64,000 bases of DNA from Pseudomonas sp. IPO3778 (GCF_013386825.1 NZ_JACARC010000038.1:75147-139146); one strand, 5' to 3'. Counted from the first letter of the stretch, positions 1 through 8,489 are shown. Notes: a model not told the origin generated them from the letters alone. Translations and numbers: made by a program.

Positions 1-427
1 CCAGGTTGGTGCTGGTGGCGTTTTTCTTGATGGCGGCGAACACATCAGCCGGCACCGTGGCGCCGCGATGGGTCGTGTAGACCGGCATCTTGAAGGTGTC
101 GGGGTAGCGCTTGAACATCGCGTACTGCCCCGGCGCCAGCTTGTCCTTGTACTGCTCCACGTTCTGCGCGGTGATGGTAAACAGCGGTTGTTCGCTGGCG
201 TATGGGTTGGCCAGGAAGCCACGGGCATCCACGGCACCGGCATTGGTGGGCAGCGGCGACCATTTAGGGATGGTGCCGGCCGCGTTGCCGGCCATTTCAG
301 CGCCCATCGGGGTCAGCGTCGTACCCAGCTTGGCGGCTTCATCCGCCGAGACTGCCGCCATGACGCTGCTCGCCATGATCGACAGCCCAAGCACACCCAC
401 CTGCAACAGATTTTTAGTTATTTTCAT
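1..427 (-). CDS. DUF1329 family secreted protein (partial, 3' end outside window)
   Basis: The first 142 codons of a minus-strand gene running off the left edge. The N-terminus has a basic start, a hydrophobic core and an A-S-S-V-M-A cleavage-like end around residue 24, so export is expected. The mature part contains TLTPMGAEMAGN and GTIPKWSPLP, which I recognise from the DUF1329 family (outer-membrane-associated, LolB/LolA-like fold in annotations). An AGGAAG ribosome site lies about 9 nt before the ATG. It sits 43 nt downstream of a DUF1302 gene on the same strand, a pairing common in Pseudomonas, often near fatty-acid or hydrocarbon metabolism genes. Exact function unknown; family call fairly secure. 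Confidence 0.8.
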   Translation of the reverse strand, partial: MKITKNLLQVGVLGLSIMASSVMAAVSADEAAKLGTTLTPMGAEMAGNAAGTIPKWSPLPTNAGAVDARGFLANPYASEQPLFTITAQNVEQYKDKLAPGQYAMFKRYPDTFKMPVYTTHRGATVPADVFAAIKKNATSTNL

Positions 428-470
428 GTTCTGGTTCTTCCTTAAAACATACTGCTTAAAGAGAGTGTGC

Positions 471-2333
471 TTAGAAGTTCACGCCGACGCTTAAGGCGAC
501 AAAGTCTCGGTCATCCACAGTGCTGAAATCGCCACCAAAGAAGTTGGTGTAGTTCAGGCTCGCGGTGTAGGTGTTCTGGTATTCGGCATCCAGGCCGAGG
601 CTGACCGCTTTGCGGCCTTCTTCGAAGTTGCCGCCAGGGCCAGGCGAGTAACCTTTGACGTCGTGGGACCAGGCGACGTTAGGCTTGAGGTTGACACCGG
701 CAAACACGTCCGGGTATTCCCAGATGGCCCGGCCGCGGTAACCCCAGGAAGTCGCAGTGGTGAAACCATCGTTGTTGCAGTTGGTATTCAGGCCATTGGC
801 GTTAGGCAGACCGGCGCCCTGGGCCGTGGAGTTGTTGAGCGCAGGGCAGGCGCCATTCGGCAAGGTACCCGGGCCAAACACCGGATCACGTCCGTAACGC
901 ACTTTGGATTTGCTCTCCAAGCCACCGACATAGGTCATGCCGACTTCGCCCACCAGCGTGAGGCGGCTGGCGCCCATTACCTGGTCAAAGAAGTGGGTGA
1001 AGGTGGTTTGGAGTTGGGTGATCTCCTTGCGGTTGTAACCATGCAGGTCCTGCCCCGGCACCCCTTTCAACAGCGAGGCGTTGCCCAACACCGGGCCGCC
1101 CAAAGGCACCACGCCGGCATACAGGATGTCTGTAGAGTTCAACTGCACAGGCGCGTTCGGCCGATAGCTGACCTCGCCGCTCCAAGCCGTCCCCGTAGGC
1201 AATGTGGTAGAGAAGCTCAAACCAAAGAGATGGATGTCTTCCGGATACTCCATGAAGTATTGCGAGTTACCCGCCACGACCAAGGGAGCAGCCGTCCCCA
1301 AAAAGGGCGCCCTGTTGTAGACCGACTGAGACGCGCCGGTGGCACTGAAAATCGGCGCACGGCTGTGATAGTTCATGTAGTAGGCACCGAACTCGGTGTC
1401 CAGCGGCTCAAAGTTGTAATGCATCGCGAAACCGTACTGCCCGCCGTCGCGGGCGTTACGGTTCGGACCGCGGCGCACCAAAACCCCTTCGTCGTTGATG
1501 TCCACGCCCAAGCCATTCAAGGTCGGTATAGCGGCCGGGTTGATCGTCGAGCGCTTGTTCAGTACCCGCAAGTTGTCGTTACAGCCCGTCGTAACGATGT
1601 CTGGCTGCGAGAAGAACGTGCCGCAGTTATCGGTAACGGTCTTGTCCCAACCAATCTGATAGAAGCCCTCAGCCGACAAGTTATCGGTCAGGGTTTGCGA
1701 CAGGTAGAACATGTTGACCGGAATCAGGCCTTCCTTGATCTCGGCCCCCGGACGACGGAACGCGGACACGTCAATCGGGTTGATGGCGTTGATGCCGCCA
1801 CCAATAAAGGTGCTTTCGCCCCAGCTCACTACCTGCTTGCCCAACCGCACGGAACCCGGCTCATCGGCAATCGAGTAGTTGTGGTAGACGAAGGCATCGA
1901 GAATCTGCCCGCCCGAAGACCGCGCGCCGGTTGGGCGATGGTCGTTACTGACGTTCTTGAAATCCAGGTCTTCGTTTTGCAGCGCGAAGTCATACCAGTA
2001 CTTGCCCCGGACAAACACGCCGGTGTCGCCGTATTTCAACTCGAGGTCATGGATACCCTTGAAGATCTTCGAGAAGGCATCACCCTTGTCGAAGTTCAGG
2101 TGACCGTCGTCCGAGGTTTGCGACAAGCCCCTGCCGCCGTTGTTGACGCCAATCAGGTCTTTGTTGCGACCAGCAGTCGACCAACTCGCTCCCACCGACA
2201 GGGACGAGTCAAAGCTGCCTTCGATTTCACCGATGTTGAAACTGACGCCGAATGCGGGCCCGGCGAGCGTAGAGGCGAGGCTGACGGCCAGAGGCAGTTT
2301 CGCCCGGCGCCAGAACTGGTGTGCTGAGATCAT
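471..2333 (-). CDS. DUF1302 family outer-membrane protein
   Basis: 620-residue protein with a signal peptide (basic start, hydrophobic stretch ending A-G-P-A-F-G) and a long beta-rich body. It ends in ...VALSVGVNF, a terminal Phe typical of proteins inserted by the BAM machinery. Content and length match the DUF1302 family. I chose the ATG at 2333 because GGAG lies 8 nt upstream and the signal peptide starts there; the frame stays open to 2447, but the added 38 residues do not look like a leader. It is probably co-transcribed with the DUF1329 gene. The family is linked by neighbourhood to uptake or handling of hydrophobic substrates, which fits the adjacent acyl-CoA ligase, but that role is inference. 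Confidence 0.85.
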   Translation of the reverse strand: MISAHQFWRRAKLPLAVSLASTLAGPAFGVSFNIGEIEGSFDSSLSVGASWSTAGRNKDLIGVNNGGRGLSQTSDDGHLNFDKGDAFSKIFKGIHDLELKYGDTGVFVRGKYWYDFALQNEDLDFKNVSNDHRPTGARSSGGQILDAFVYHNYSIADEPGSVRLGKQVVSWGESTFIGGGINAINPIDVSAFRRPGAEIKEGLIPVNMFYLSQTLTDNLSAEGFYQIGWDKTVTDNCGTFFSQPDIVTTGCNDNLRVLNKRSTINPAAIPTLNGLGVDINDEGVLVRRGPNRNARDGGQYGFAMHYNFEPLDTEFGAYYMNYHSRAPIFSATGASQSVYNRAPFLGTAAPLVVAGNSQYFMEYPEDIHLFGLSFSTTLPTGTAWSGEVSYRPNAPVQLNSTDILYAGVVPLGGPVLGNASLLKGVPGQDLHGYNRKEITQLQTTFTHFFDQVMGASRLTLVGEVGMTYVGGLESKSKVRYGRDPVFGPGTLPNGACPALNNSTAQGAGLPNANGLNTNCNNDGFTTATSWGYRGRAIWEYPDVFAGVNLKPNVAWSHDVKGYSPGPGGNFEEGRKAVSLGLDAEYQNTYTASLNYTNFFGGDFSTVDDRDFVALSVGVNF

Positions 2334-2516
2334 CGACGCTACTCCATGTGCATTATTGTTATGGCAGTGAGTCGTTTCTAAGGGCTTGTAACGGCCGGAA
2401 TACAACGATTCCAATGCCGGGCGAACACATGAACCCGCCAGGTTCACAGCACCGCACCTTGAAAAACTCTGGGATGGACTATAGCCAGCAGGGGGTACCG
2501 CTTGATCCCTCTAAAG

Positions 2517-2532
2517 TGTGATTTGCATCACC
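2517..2532. promoter_or_regulatory. Candidate Vfr/CRP-type site
   Basis: TGTGA-TTTGCA-TCACC matches the CRP/Vfr consensus TGTGA-N6-TCACA at nine of ten arm positions. It lies about 185 bp upstream of the DUF1302 start in a 330-bp gap (2334-2663) with no other gene. The core GTGATTTGC recurs inverted as GCAAATCAC at 2600-2608. A TATAGT -10-like hexamer is readable on the minus strand near 2480 without a good -35, which would suit activator dependence. Prediction only. Confidence 0.35.
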
Positions 2533-2631
2533 AACCCGTCTGCCACAGTCCTTTCGCCATACTGACGAAGGCCAGCGCGGCAAGGATGGCTGAAAATTGG
2601 CAAATCACAAGTGAAGGCTTGGAATAGAGCG

Positions 2632-2657
2632 CTGCCGTGCCCGCGAGGGCACGGCAG
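2632..2657 (-). terminator. Hairpin after the acyl-CoA ligase gene
   Basis: Perfect 11-bp stem (CTGCCGTGCCC / GGGCACGGCAG) with a 4-nt loop, starting 7 nt after the stop codon of the minus-strand ligase. There is no U-tract on the minus side, so it may act as an RNA-stabilising 3' hairpin or a Rho-assisted end rather than a classical intrinsic terminator. Confidence 0.5.
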
Positions 2658-2663
2658 GCAGCG

Positions 2664-4346
2664 TCAGAGGGTAGAGAGGAAGGTGCTGTTGTTGGCCTGC
2701 CATTCGATGATGTCGACACGGATACGTTTTTTGTCGAGCTTGCCGACACTGGTCTTGGGAATTTCCGTAACAACGGCAATCTGGCTTGGGATCGCCCACT
2801 TGCTCAAGTGGCCCAACTCCACGAACGGCTTGAGATGTTCCTTGAGCTCCTTGGCCCCTATCACATGGCCATCACGCACCACCAACAGCGCAAACGGGCG
2901 CTCGCCCCACTGCGGGTCGGCAATCCCCACCACCGCTACTTCGCGTACCGCCGGGTGCCGGCTCACCAGGTCTTCCAGCGCCAGGGAGGAGATCCACTCA
3001 CCGCCGGTCTTGATCACGTCCTTGATGCGGTCACGAATATCGATCACGCCAAACGCGTCGAGGGTGGCCACGTCGCCGGTGTGCATCCAGCCGCCGGCCC
3101 ACAACTCGGCCCCCTTTTGCGGCTCGTTGAAATAGCCTTCGCTGAGCCACGGTGCGCGCAATACCAACTCGCCCTGGGACTCACCGTCGGCGGGCAGGAA
3201 GTTGCCGTCACCGTCGATGATCGCCGCCTCCACCAGCGGCCCGGGCACGCCGGCCTTGATGCGGTAAGTGGTGCGTTCGTCTTCGGTGCCGGCCATCAGC
3301 TCTTCATTGAGGTGGGCACAGGACACCAGCGGCCCGGTCTCGGACATGCCGTACGCCGCCGTCAACTGAATGCCGCGGGCCTTGGACGCTTCATACAGCG
3401 AACGATTGAGGGCACTGCCGCCGATCACGATTTTCCAGCCCTTGAAATCCACGCCTTGGCCAGCCTTGGCGTTGAGCACCATTTGCAGGATCGTCGGCAC
3501 GCAATGGGAGAAGGTGACCTTCTCTTTGCGCCACAGCTCCACGAGGTATTCGGGGTCATAGCGGCCGGGATACACCTGCTTCAATCCGAGCATGGTCGCC
3601 ACGTACGGCAGGCCCCAGGCGTGTACGTGGAACATCGGGGTGATCGGCATGTAGACGTCATTGGTGCCCAACAGGCGCACGCTGTCGACGCTGCCCATGA
3701 TGGTCGCCACGCCCATGGTGTGCAGCACCAGCTGGCGGTGGGTGAAGTACACGCCTTTGGGATTGCCCGTGGTGCCGGTGGTGTAGAAGGTGGTGGCGAC
3801 GGAATTTTCGTCGAAATCCTGAAAGTCATACCGGGGGCTCGCCGCCGCCAGTAAGGTTTCGTACTCACCCACAAGGTTGGGCAGCTCGGCGTTTTTTTCC
3901 GCGCCGTCGGTGATCAGCAGGGTCTTCTCGACCGTGGTGAGGTGGCCGGCGATGGCCTGGTAGAGCCCCACAAACTCGCTGTTGACCAGCACAAAGCGGT
4001 CCTCGGCGTGGTTCATGGTGTAAAGAATCTGTTCCGGCGACAGGCGCACGTTGATGGTGTGAATCACCGCGCCAATCATCGGGATGGCAAACATACACTC
4101 CAGGTAGCGATGGCTGTCCCAGTCCATCACGGCCACGGTGTCACCGGCCTTGACCCCGGCCTCGGTCAACACATTGGCCAGGCGGGCGACGCGCTCGATC
4201 AGGGTTGGATAGGTGTAACGCAACTGGTCGCGGTAGACGATTTCCCGGGTCTTCTCGTAGCGTGTCCCGGACATCAACAGGCGTTTGATCAACAGCGGGT
4301 ATTGGTAGGCGCCTTCGGCGGGCGGGATAACACGAGTCTGCAACAT
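2664..4346 (-). CDS. AMP-forming fatty acyl-CoA ligase (AlkK/FadD-like)
   Basis: 560 residues of the ANL adenylating superfamily. The ATP/AMP motif YTTGTTGNPKGV is at 188-199, YGMSET at 332-337, the TGD motif at 423-425 and the C-terminal catalytic lysine in GKLDKKR at K536. It should activate a medium- or long-chain fatty acid to its CoA thioester in the cytosol. Overall wording of the sequence resembles AlkK-type medium-chain ligases more than FadD1/FadD2, but substrate length cannot be read from sequence. An AAGGGA site lies about 5 nt before the ATG. It is followed by a strong hairpin and preceded by an 11-bp inverted repeat. DUF1302/DUF1329 genes downstream suggest a lipid-uptake context. 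Confidence 0.9.
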   Translation of the reverse strand: MLQTRVIPPAEGAYQYPLLIKRLLMSGTRYEKTREIVYRDQLRYTYPTLIERVARLANVLTEAGVKAGDTVAVMDWDSHRYLECMFAIPMIGAVIHTINVRLSPEQILYTMNHAEDRFVLVNSEFVGLYQAIAGHLTTVEKTLLITDGAEKNAELPNLVGEYETLLAAASPRYDFQDFDENSVATTFYTTGTTGNPKGVYFTHRQLVLHTMGVATIMGSVDSVRLLGTNDVYMPITPMFHVHAWGLPYVATMLGLKQVYPGRYDPEYLVELWRKEKVTFSHCVPTILQMVLNAKAGQGVDFKGWKIVIGGSALNRSLYEASKARGIQLTAAYGMSETGPLVSCAHLNEELMAGTEDERTTYRIKAGVPGPLVEAAIIDGDGNFLPADGESQGELVLRAPWLSEGYFNEPQKGAELWAGGWMHTGDVATLDAFGVIDIRDRIKDVIKTGGEWISSLALEDLVSRHPAVREVAVVGIADPQWGERPFALLVVRDGHVIGAKELKEHLKPFVELGHLSKWAIPSQIAVVTEIPKTSVGKLDKKRIRVDIIEWQANNSTFLSTL

Positions 4347-4375
4347 ACGAATCCCTTATCTGACTGCACGGTCTT

Positions 4376-4415
4376 GGCTGAAACATCTGCACTGTAGAGC
4401 GCTTATGTTTCAGCC
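4376..4415. promoter_or_regulatory. 11-bp perfect inverted repeat upstream of acyl-CoA ligase
   Basis: GGCTGAAACAT at 4376-4386 and ATGTTTCAGCC at 4405-4415 are exact reverse complements separated by 18 nt, starting 30 nt upstream of the ligase ATG. Each arm carries GAAAC/GTTTC, reminiscent of fatty-acid regulator half-sites such as PsrA boxes, but the gap is much wider than the usual 2-4 nt. It could be a bipartite operator or a hairpin in the 5' leader. Confidence 0.4.
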
Positions 4416-4590
4416 AAATCAGCCAAAGGAATGATTTGCAGAGGCCAATGAATGCTAGCTTTGCGCCAGCATCCGCTGATAGCCCGAGCAATTACGAACA
4501 AGAAGCTGCCTTCGCTTAAAGGCGAACCTTCTGACATTCGGCGTGGATATCAACTCTTTACTCTCGGTGGCTTCGTCAATCTAGGGACTT

Positions 4591-7221
4591 ATGGATTTCT
4601 CTGGGTTGCCTCCTTGCAAGCCACGAGCGAAGCGCACCATGGCCAACTTGTTCTCTCAGCTATTTAACCTCTTCAGCCCAGACCGGCCGGCACCGATTTA
4701 TGTGCCGGATGCGCTGCCATTGCCAACGCCGAAGACACCGTTGTTGCAAACAAACGACAACACACCTCAACCGCTAAAAAACTGGAGCCACCCCTTCAAG
4801 GACAAAAACAACCCACTGCTGCAATTAACCCAATTGTCCAAGGCTACCGCCGGTTACTACCCATTGGGCCGCAATGGCCTCTGGCACGGCGGGGTGCATT
4901 TCGACAGTGGCACCGCTGGCACCCTGGAACAACAGTCCAGCGTGCACTGCCTGGCCGACGGCGAAGTGGTGGCGTATCGCATCGACGAGCACTCGCCGAC
5001 CACGACCTACTTCGTCAACGAACTGTGCATACCCAAGCCCTTTTCACGCAATTTTGTCTTGGCACGCCATCGTCTCGAAGCACCGAAGATTGCGGGCAGC
5101 ACGGAGGTTCCTCCCAGCCTGATCTTTTACAGCCTGTACATGCACCTGCAGGATTGGGCGGTTTACCGGGATGACGTCTCTATCCCACGTCCGGCGTTTT
5201 GGCCAGACGCAGAGACTCGACGGGTCAAGGCAACCGCAAGAGACGTACATTCCAGATTTCCAGGGGAGCGAGGTCTGAAAGTCTACGGCCAGAAACGCTC
5301 GGCCGATGCACTCGTTCTTTTGCCACCGGGCACAGAGGTGAACGTCAGCGGGAGCGGTGAATTTCGGAAGTTAAACAATACCAACGGCCCCGACATTTTG
5401 AAAAAAGCCGATGGTTCGCTGCGCGGCTACGTGTCCTCTGAGCATTTGGTCCCCATCGCGGGGGATGAATATCGGGTGGAGGTGAGTTTCACACTCAACG
5501 TCCGCGCCGAAGCGAGCGTCCATAGCCAACGTCTTATGCAATTGCCCGACGGCACGGAAGTCACTGTCAGCGGCGAGGGAGAGTTTCGAAAGCTGGAGCG
5601 GGTGAATCAGTACGTTCGTTTCGAAGCACTGGAAGGCGCGCGCGAACCGGTGGGGGACCGCATCGTGGTGCTTGACCACCCCATCGCGATCAAGGCTGGT
5701 GAGTTGATCGGTCACCTGGGTGAGTATCAAGACAGTGGTGCTGAATATCCGGAAAAGAAGCTGCACCTGGAAGTGTTCAGCGCCGATCGTATGGAAGCGT
5801 TCATTGAGGCCAGCCGTGCCTGGGCAAAACGGCTACCTGCCACCGATAACACCTGGCTGAAACTTGCCAAGGGCACCGCGGTGGTGACGCACCAGGAGCG
5901 TTTCGGCAGCACGCAGCCACCGTCACTGAGCGCGGCCAGCACACTCAGTGATGCGGACTTATTAGTGCCTAAAAGCTTGATTGATGGCCTATCTGCCGAA
6001 AATAAAATCGCGCTCACGGCGACGTCCGACCGAAAAGCCTGCAACTGGTATCGGATTGAAGGGCTGCTCCACGACGTGAACGGCACGTTGCTCAGTGGGT
6101 GGGTACGCGAGGAAGTGGGGGTTACTCCTTGGGTTAATCCCTGGTCGTGGGAGGGCTACGACGTCATCTTCAACTACGACTCTCCTCGGCAAGCCCTGGC
6201 GTCCTTTTTTCGTGCGGCTAACCGTTTTAGTGAAGAGCAACTCGAACGCCATGGCCGCTTGGCCGACTTTTCGGATACCGGGCCAATGAAGAGTCGCCTG
6301 TACGACATCATCGACCGCGACCGTAATGGAAAAATAACCGCTGAAGAGTTGAATGAGGCGATGAAGTTTCCAGCGCACATGCAGTCGCTGTCGCAACTGA
6401 TCATTCATTACGAAAGCGAGTGGCGGCATGAACCCCATAAGTGGGACGCGCTGGACGAATTGCTGGGCCATAGTGGTTCGACGCCACTGTTGAACTGGTT
6501 GGCGGAGAAAGAGCGGATCAAGCAGATCAGTTGGTGGAATGAAGTGGCGCCGGGGGTTGGGTTACCAGCGCATGGGCAGGTTTATCACTTGCATCCGGTT
6601 GGGTTGTTGGGTCAGTTTGATTTTAAGAATGATCTGAAAATTATTGCAGGCAAAGTTACTTTTGATGCAGAAGGCAACGACACGCAAGGGTCAATGCACT
6701 ACAGCAGAGTTGTTCACTGGCCTGGAAATGACTTGTCCGGGGTGACTTTAGGCCGAGGATATGACATGGGAAATCGCACAGCAGTAGAAATTCACACACA
6801 TATGACAAACGCAGGAATTAGTGATAATGAAGCGAAAAAGCTCTCCCTCGCTCACGGACTTAAAGGCGATGCCGCAAAAGAATTTGTTAGAAAAAACAAA
6901 ACATCGATTGCAGCGATAAGTATGCACCAACAAATCTCACTGTTTAATATAATTTACCCGGACTATGTAAGGCGTACCATTCTAAACTATGAGAAATGGA
7001 CCGCCGATGAAGCTGATAGGGTGCCATGGGTAGATCTTGATCCGGCAATACAGGACGTATTAGTAGACTTCGTCTATCAGGGGTTCACTGCTGGGCCGAA
7101 CCCTATGAGATCTGGAATGCATAACAGTCGATCAACTTTAATTGCATACATTGAAGGCACTCCTGGAATCAAAATGTACGAACCTGGCCGTGGTCGCGCT
7201 AACTATTTGAGAAGCAAATGA
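4591..7221 (+). CDS. Multidomain peptidoglycan hydrolase toxin: split M23-like, SH3-like repeats, EF-hand, C-terminal pesticin-like lysozyme
   Basis: 876 residues. An M23-peptidase-like part at about 75-190 has HGGVH at 99-103, ADGEVVAYRI and YMHL with H185; its second half (AGELIGHLGEY ... KKLHLEVF, H392) follows two SH3-like repeats (about 215-350, each with a GTEV..SG.GEFRKL core). A canonical EF-hand loop starts at D575 (DRDRNGKITAEE). The C-terminus (about 690-876) resembles the pesticin/T4-lysozyme fold: SGVTLGRGYDMGNR at 716-729, with E694, T719 and D725 spaced much like pesticin Glu178, Thr201, Asp207. No signal peptide, so a specialised secretion route (for example type VI) is likely but no vgrG, hcp or PAAR gene is in view. 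An LprI-type inhibitor follows directly. An alternative start is ATG 4639; I kept 4591 because AGGG precedes it. Base composition drops from about nt 6640. Confidence 0.8.
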   Translation: MDFSGLPPCKPRAKRTMANLFSQLFNLFSPDRPAPIYVPDALPLPTPKTPLLQTNDNTPQPLKNWSHPFKDKNNPLLQLTQLSKATAGYYPLGRNGLWHGGVHFDSGTAGTLEQQSSVHCLADGEVVAYRIDEHSPTTTYFVNELCIPKPFSRNFVLARHRLEAPKIAGSTEVPPSLIFYSLYMHLQDWAVYRDDVSIPRPAFWPDAETRRVKATARDVHSRFPGERGLKVYGQKRSADALVLLPPGTEVNVSGSGEFRKLNNTNGPDILKKADGSLRGYVSSEHLVPIAGDEYRVEVSFTLNVRAEASVHSQRLMQLPDGTEVTVSGEGEFRKLERVNQYVRFEALEGAREPVGDRIVVLDHPIAIKAGELIGHLGEYQDSGAEYPEKKLHLEVFSADRMEAFIEASRAWAKRLPATDNTWLKLAKGTAVVTHQERFGSTQPPSLSAASTLSDADLLVPKSLIDGLSAENKIALTATSDRKACNWYRIEGLLHDVNGTLLSGWVREEVGVTPWVNPWSWEGYDVIFNYDSPRQALASFFRAANRFSEEQLERHGRLADFSDTGPMKSRLYDIIDRDRNGKITAEELNEAMKFPAHMQSLSQLIIHYESEWRHEPHKWDALDELLGHSGSTPLLNWLAEKERIKQISWWNEVAPGVGLPAHGQVYHLHPVGLLGQFDFKNDLKIIAGKVTFDAEGNDTQGSMHYSRVVHWPGNDLSGVTLGRGYDMGNRTAVEIHTHMTNAGISDNEAKKLSLAHGLKGDAAKEFVRKNKTSIAAISMHQQISLFNIIYPDYVRRTILNYEKWTADEADRVPWVDLDPAIQDVLVDFVYQGFTAGPNPMRSGMHNSRSTLIAYIEGTPGIKMYEPGRGRANYLRSK

Positions 7222-7235
7222 TTAGGAAGTCTATA

Positions 7236-7637
7236 ATGAAAAGAACTTCTTTTATATTACTGCTAGGAGTCTATGGTTTTTGTCATGCAGAGCCTGCGCC
7301 TGATGAGCCATGTTCACCTATCAACATGGATAGCCAAGCAGTATACGAATGCTCCAAGTTAAAAGTTAAGAGTGCCGACACTGCAATAAATAAGGCATAT
7401 AAAGAGCTGAATAAGCAAATAGACTTTGACTACGGTACGGACCCGTTGCTTGGAGAGAAACTTAAAGGCCATATTAAGCAATCGCAAAGAGCATGGATAA
7501 AGTTAAGAGATGAGAATTGCACAATTGAGAGCTTTATTATCTCTCCTGAGTCCCAGGCATTTGAGGCGATAAAAAATTATTGTCTTGCTCGGGAGAGTGA
7601 TAGTCGAAGCGAGTATTTAAAAAGTCTAAAATTTTAG
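7236..7637 (+). CDS. LprI-type periplasmic lysozyme inhibitor, probable immunity protein
   Basis: 133 residues from the ATG at 7236, chosen because AGGAAG lies 6-7 nt upstream. An in-frame ATG at 7218 overlaps the toxin stop codon and is less likely. A signal peptide (MKRTSFILLLGVYGFCHA) precedes a short domain with conserved cysteines and the pattern C-x-N-D-like, AVYEC, SADTAINKAYKEL and SQRAWIKLRDENC. I recognise this as the DUF1311/LprI lysozyme-inhibitor family. The protein should act in the periplasm, where the upstream toxin's lysozyme domain would attack. Tight coupling to the toxin gene and low GC shared with the toxin's 3' end support an effector-immunity pair; binding is inference. 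Confidence 0.8.
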   Translation: MKRTSFILLLGVYGFCHAEPAPDEPCSPINMDSQAVYECSKLKVKSADTAINKAYKELNKQIDFDYGTDPLLGEKLKGHIKQSQRAWIKLRDENCTIESFIISPESQAFEAIKNYCLARESDSRSEYLKSLKF

Positions 7638-7769
7638 CGCTGTAGAACCTAGTTTCGATAGGACATTGAGATAGGAGGGTGGCTCTCCCAGTGAGAGCTA
7701 CGGCCACAGAAGGTGACGACTATACGTATATAGCGGAAGTACATCCAGCCCTTATTTGAGCTACTAGAC

Positions 7770-8489
7770 ATGATTAAAAAGTACAACTTTGTAGGGTTTG
7801 GGCTTCTATTTTTTGTTTATTTTAACGTGGTTGCCGCAGAAGTTATGAGTGGAGATAAGCCTGGCAGTATTGTGCTTCGCGCTGAAGGTGAAGAGGTAGT
7901 TTATGACAATATTACGGGTACTCAACATGGGGTCGACAGGAGTCTTGTAGACATTAATGGCAAACCTGCGTTACTGGTTCTATCCAGGGATAGCCTGTAT
8001 TTTACACTGGCGGTAAAAGGGAGAGAAGTGTTGGTTGATTGTGCTTATTTTGACAAGAGAAATAGCTTAAATGGCGCCAGGATGACCGCCGGTATGTGCG
8101 GAGTGGATGTGCCTCTTGTTGATACATATGATGATATTGCGCAACGCTATTCAAACATCTGGAGTGAATCTATTTATTCATTTGACACTAGGAGCCTGCT
8201 TAATAGTGGGGCTAGTGAGAAATTCTTTTTAGGGCGAATAGGGAATATTGAGATTTTCGATATGTATCCATCAGCTAGTTCCGTAGAAAACTCATCGCCT
8301 CAAAAATTCATCAGGAGCCGCTCTGGTTGCTTTAATTTTGGAGAGGTTGTTGGCTTTCTAGTTTTTGTAAATAAGGACACCCCCAACCTCAAGTATCTTG
8401 ACATATTACGATCTGAAGAGCCTGTAGTGTTTCAGAGAATGAAGGAAGAGGATCTAAAAAAAATCGCGATAGGAAAATGTGATACATGA
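7770..8489 (+). CDS. Unrecognised exported protein in toxin island
   Basis: 239 residues with a clear signal peptide (MIKKYNF then a hydrophobic run to about residue 23, ending VVAA). Three cysteines in the mature part (near VDCAYF, AGMCGV, SGCFNF) plus one at the C-terminus (GKCDT) suggest disulfides in the periplasm. I do not recognise the family. Like the LprI gene it is AT-richer than the surrounding genome, and it lies 132 bp after it on the same strand, so it may be a second immunity or accessory factor for the toxin locus. The ribosome site is weak (GAG about 9 nt upstream). Confidence 0.65.
   Translation: MIKKYNFVGFGLLFFVYFNVVAAEVMSGDKPGSIVLRAEGEEVVYDNITGTQHGVDRSLVDINGKPALLVLSRDSLYFTLAVKGREVLVDCAYFDKRNSLNGARMTAGMCGVDVPLVDTYDDIAQRYSNIWSESIYSFDTRSLLNSGASEKFFLGRIGNIEIFDMYPSASSVENSSPQKFIRSRSGCFNFGEVVGFLVFVNKDTPNLKYLDILRSEEPVVFQRMKEEDLKKIAIGKCDT

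Noticed and set aside
663..2327. 554-codon plus-strand open frame
   Set aside because: Antisense shadow of the DUF1302 gene.
4591..8489. A complete type VI secretion cluster
   Set aside because: No vgrG, hcp, PAAR, tss or adaptor gene is visible; only the effector-like and immunity-like genes are supported.
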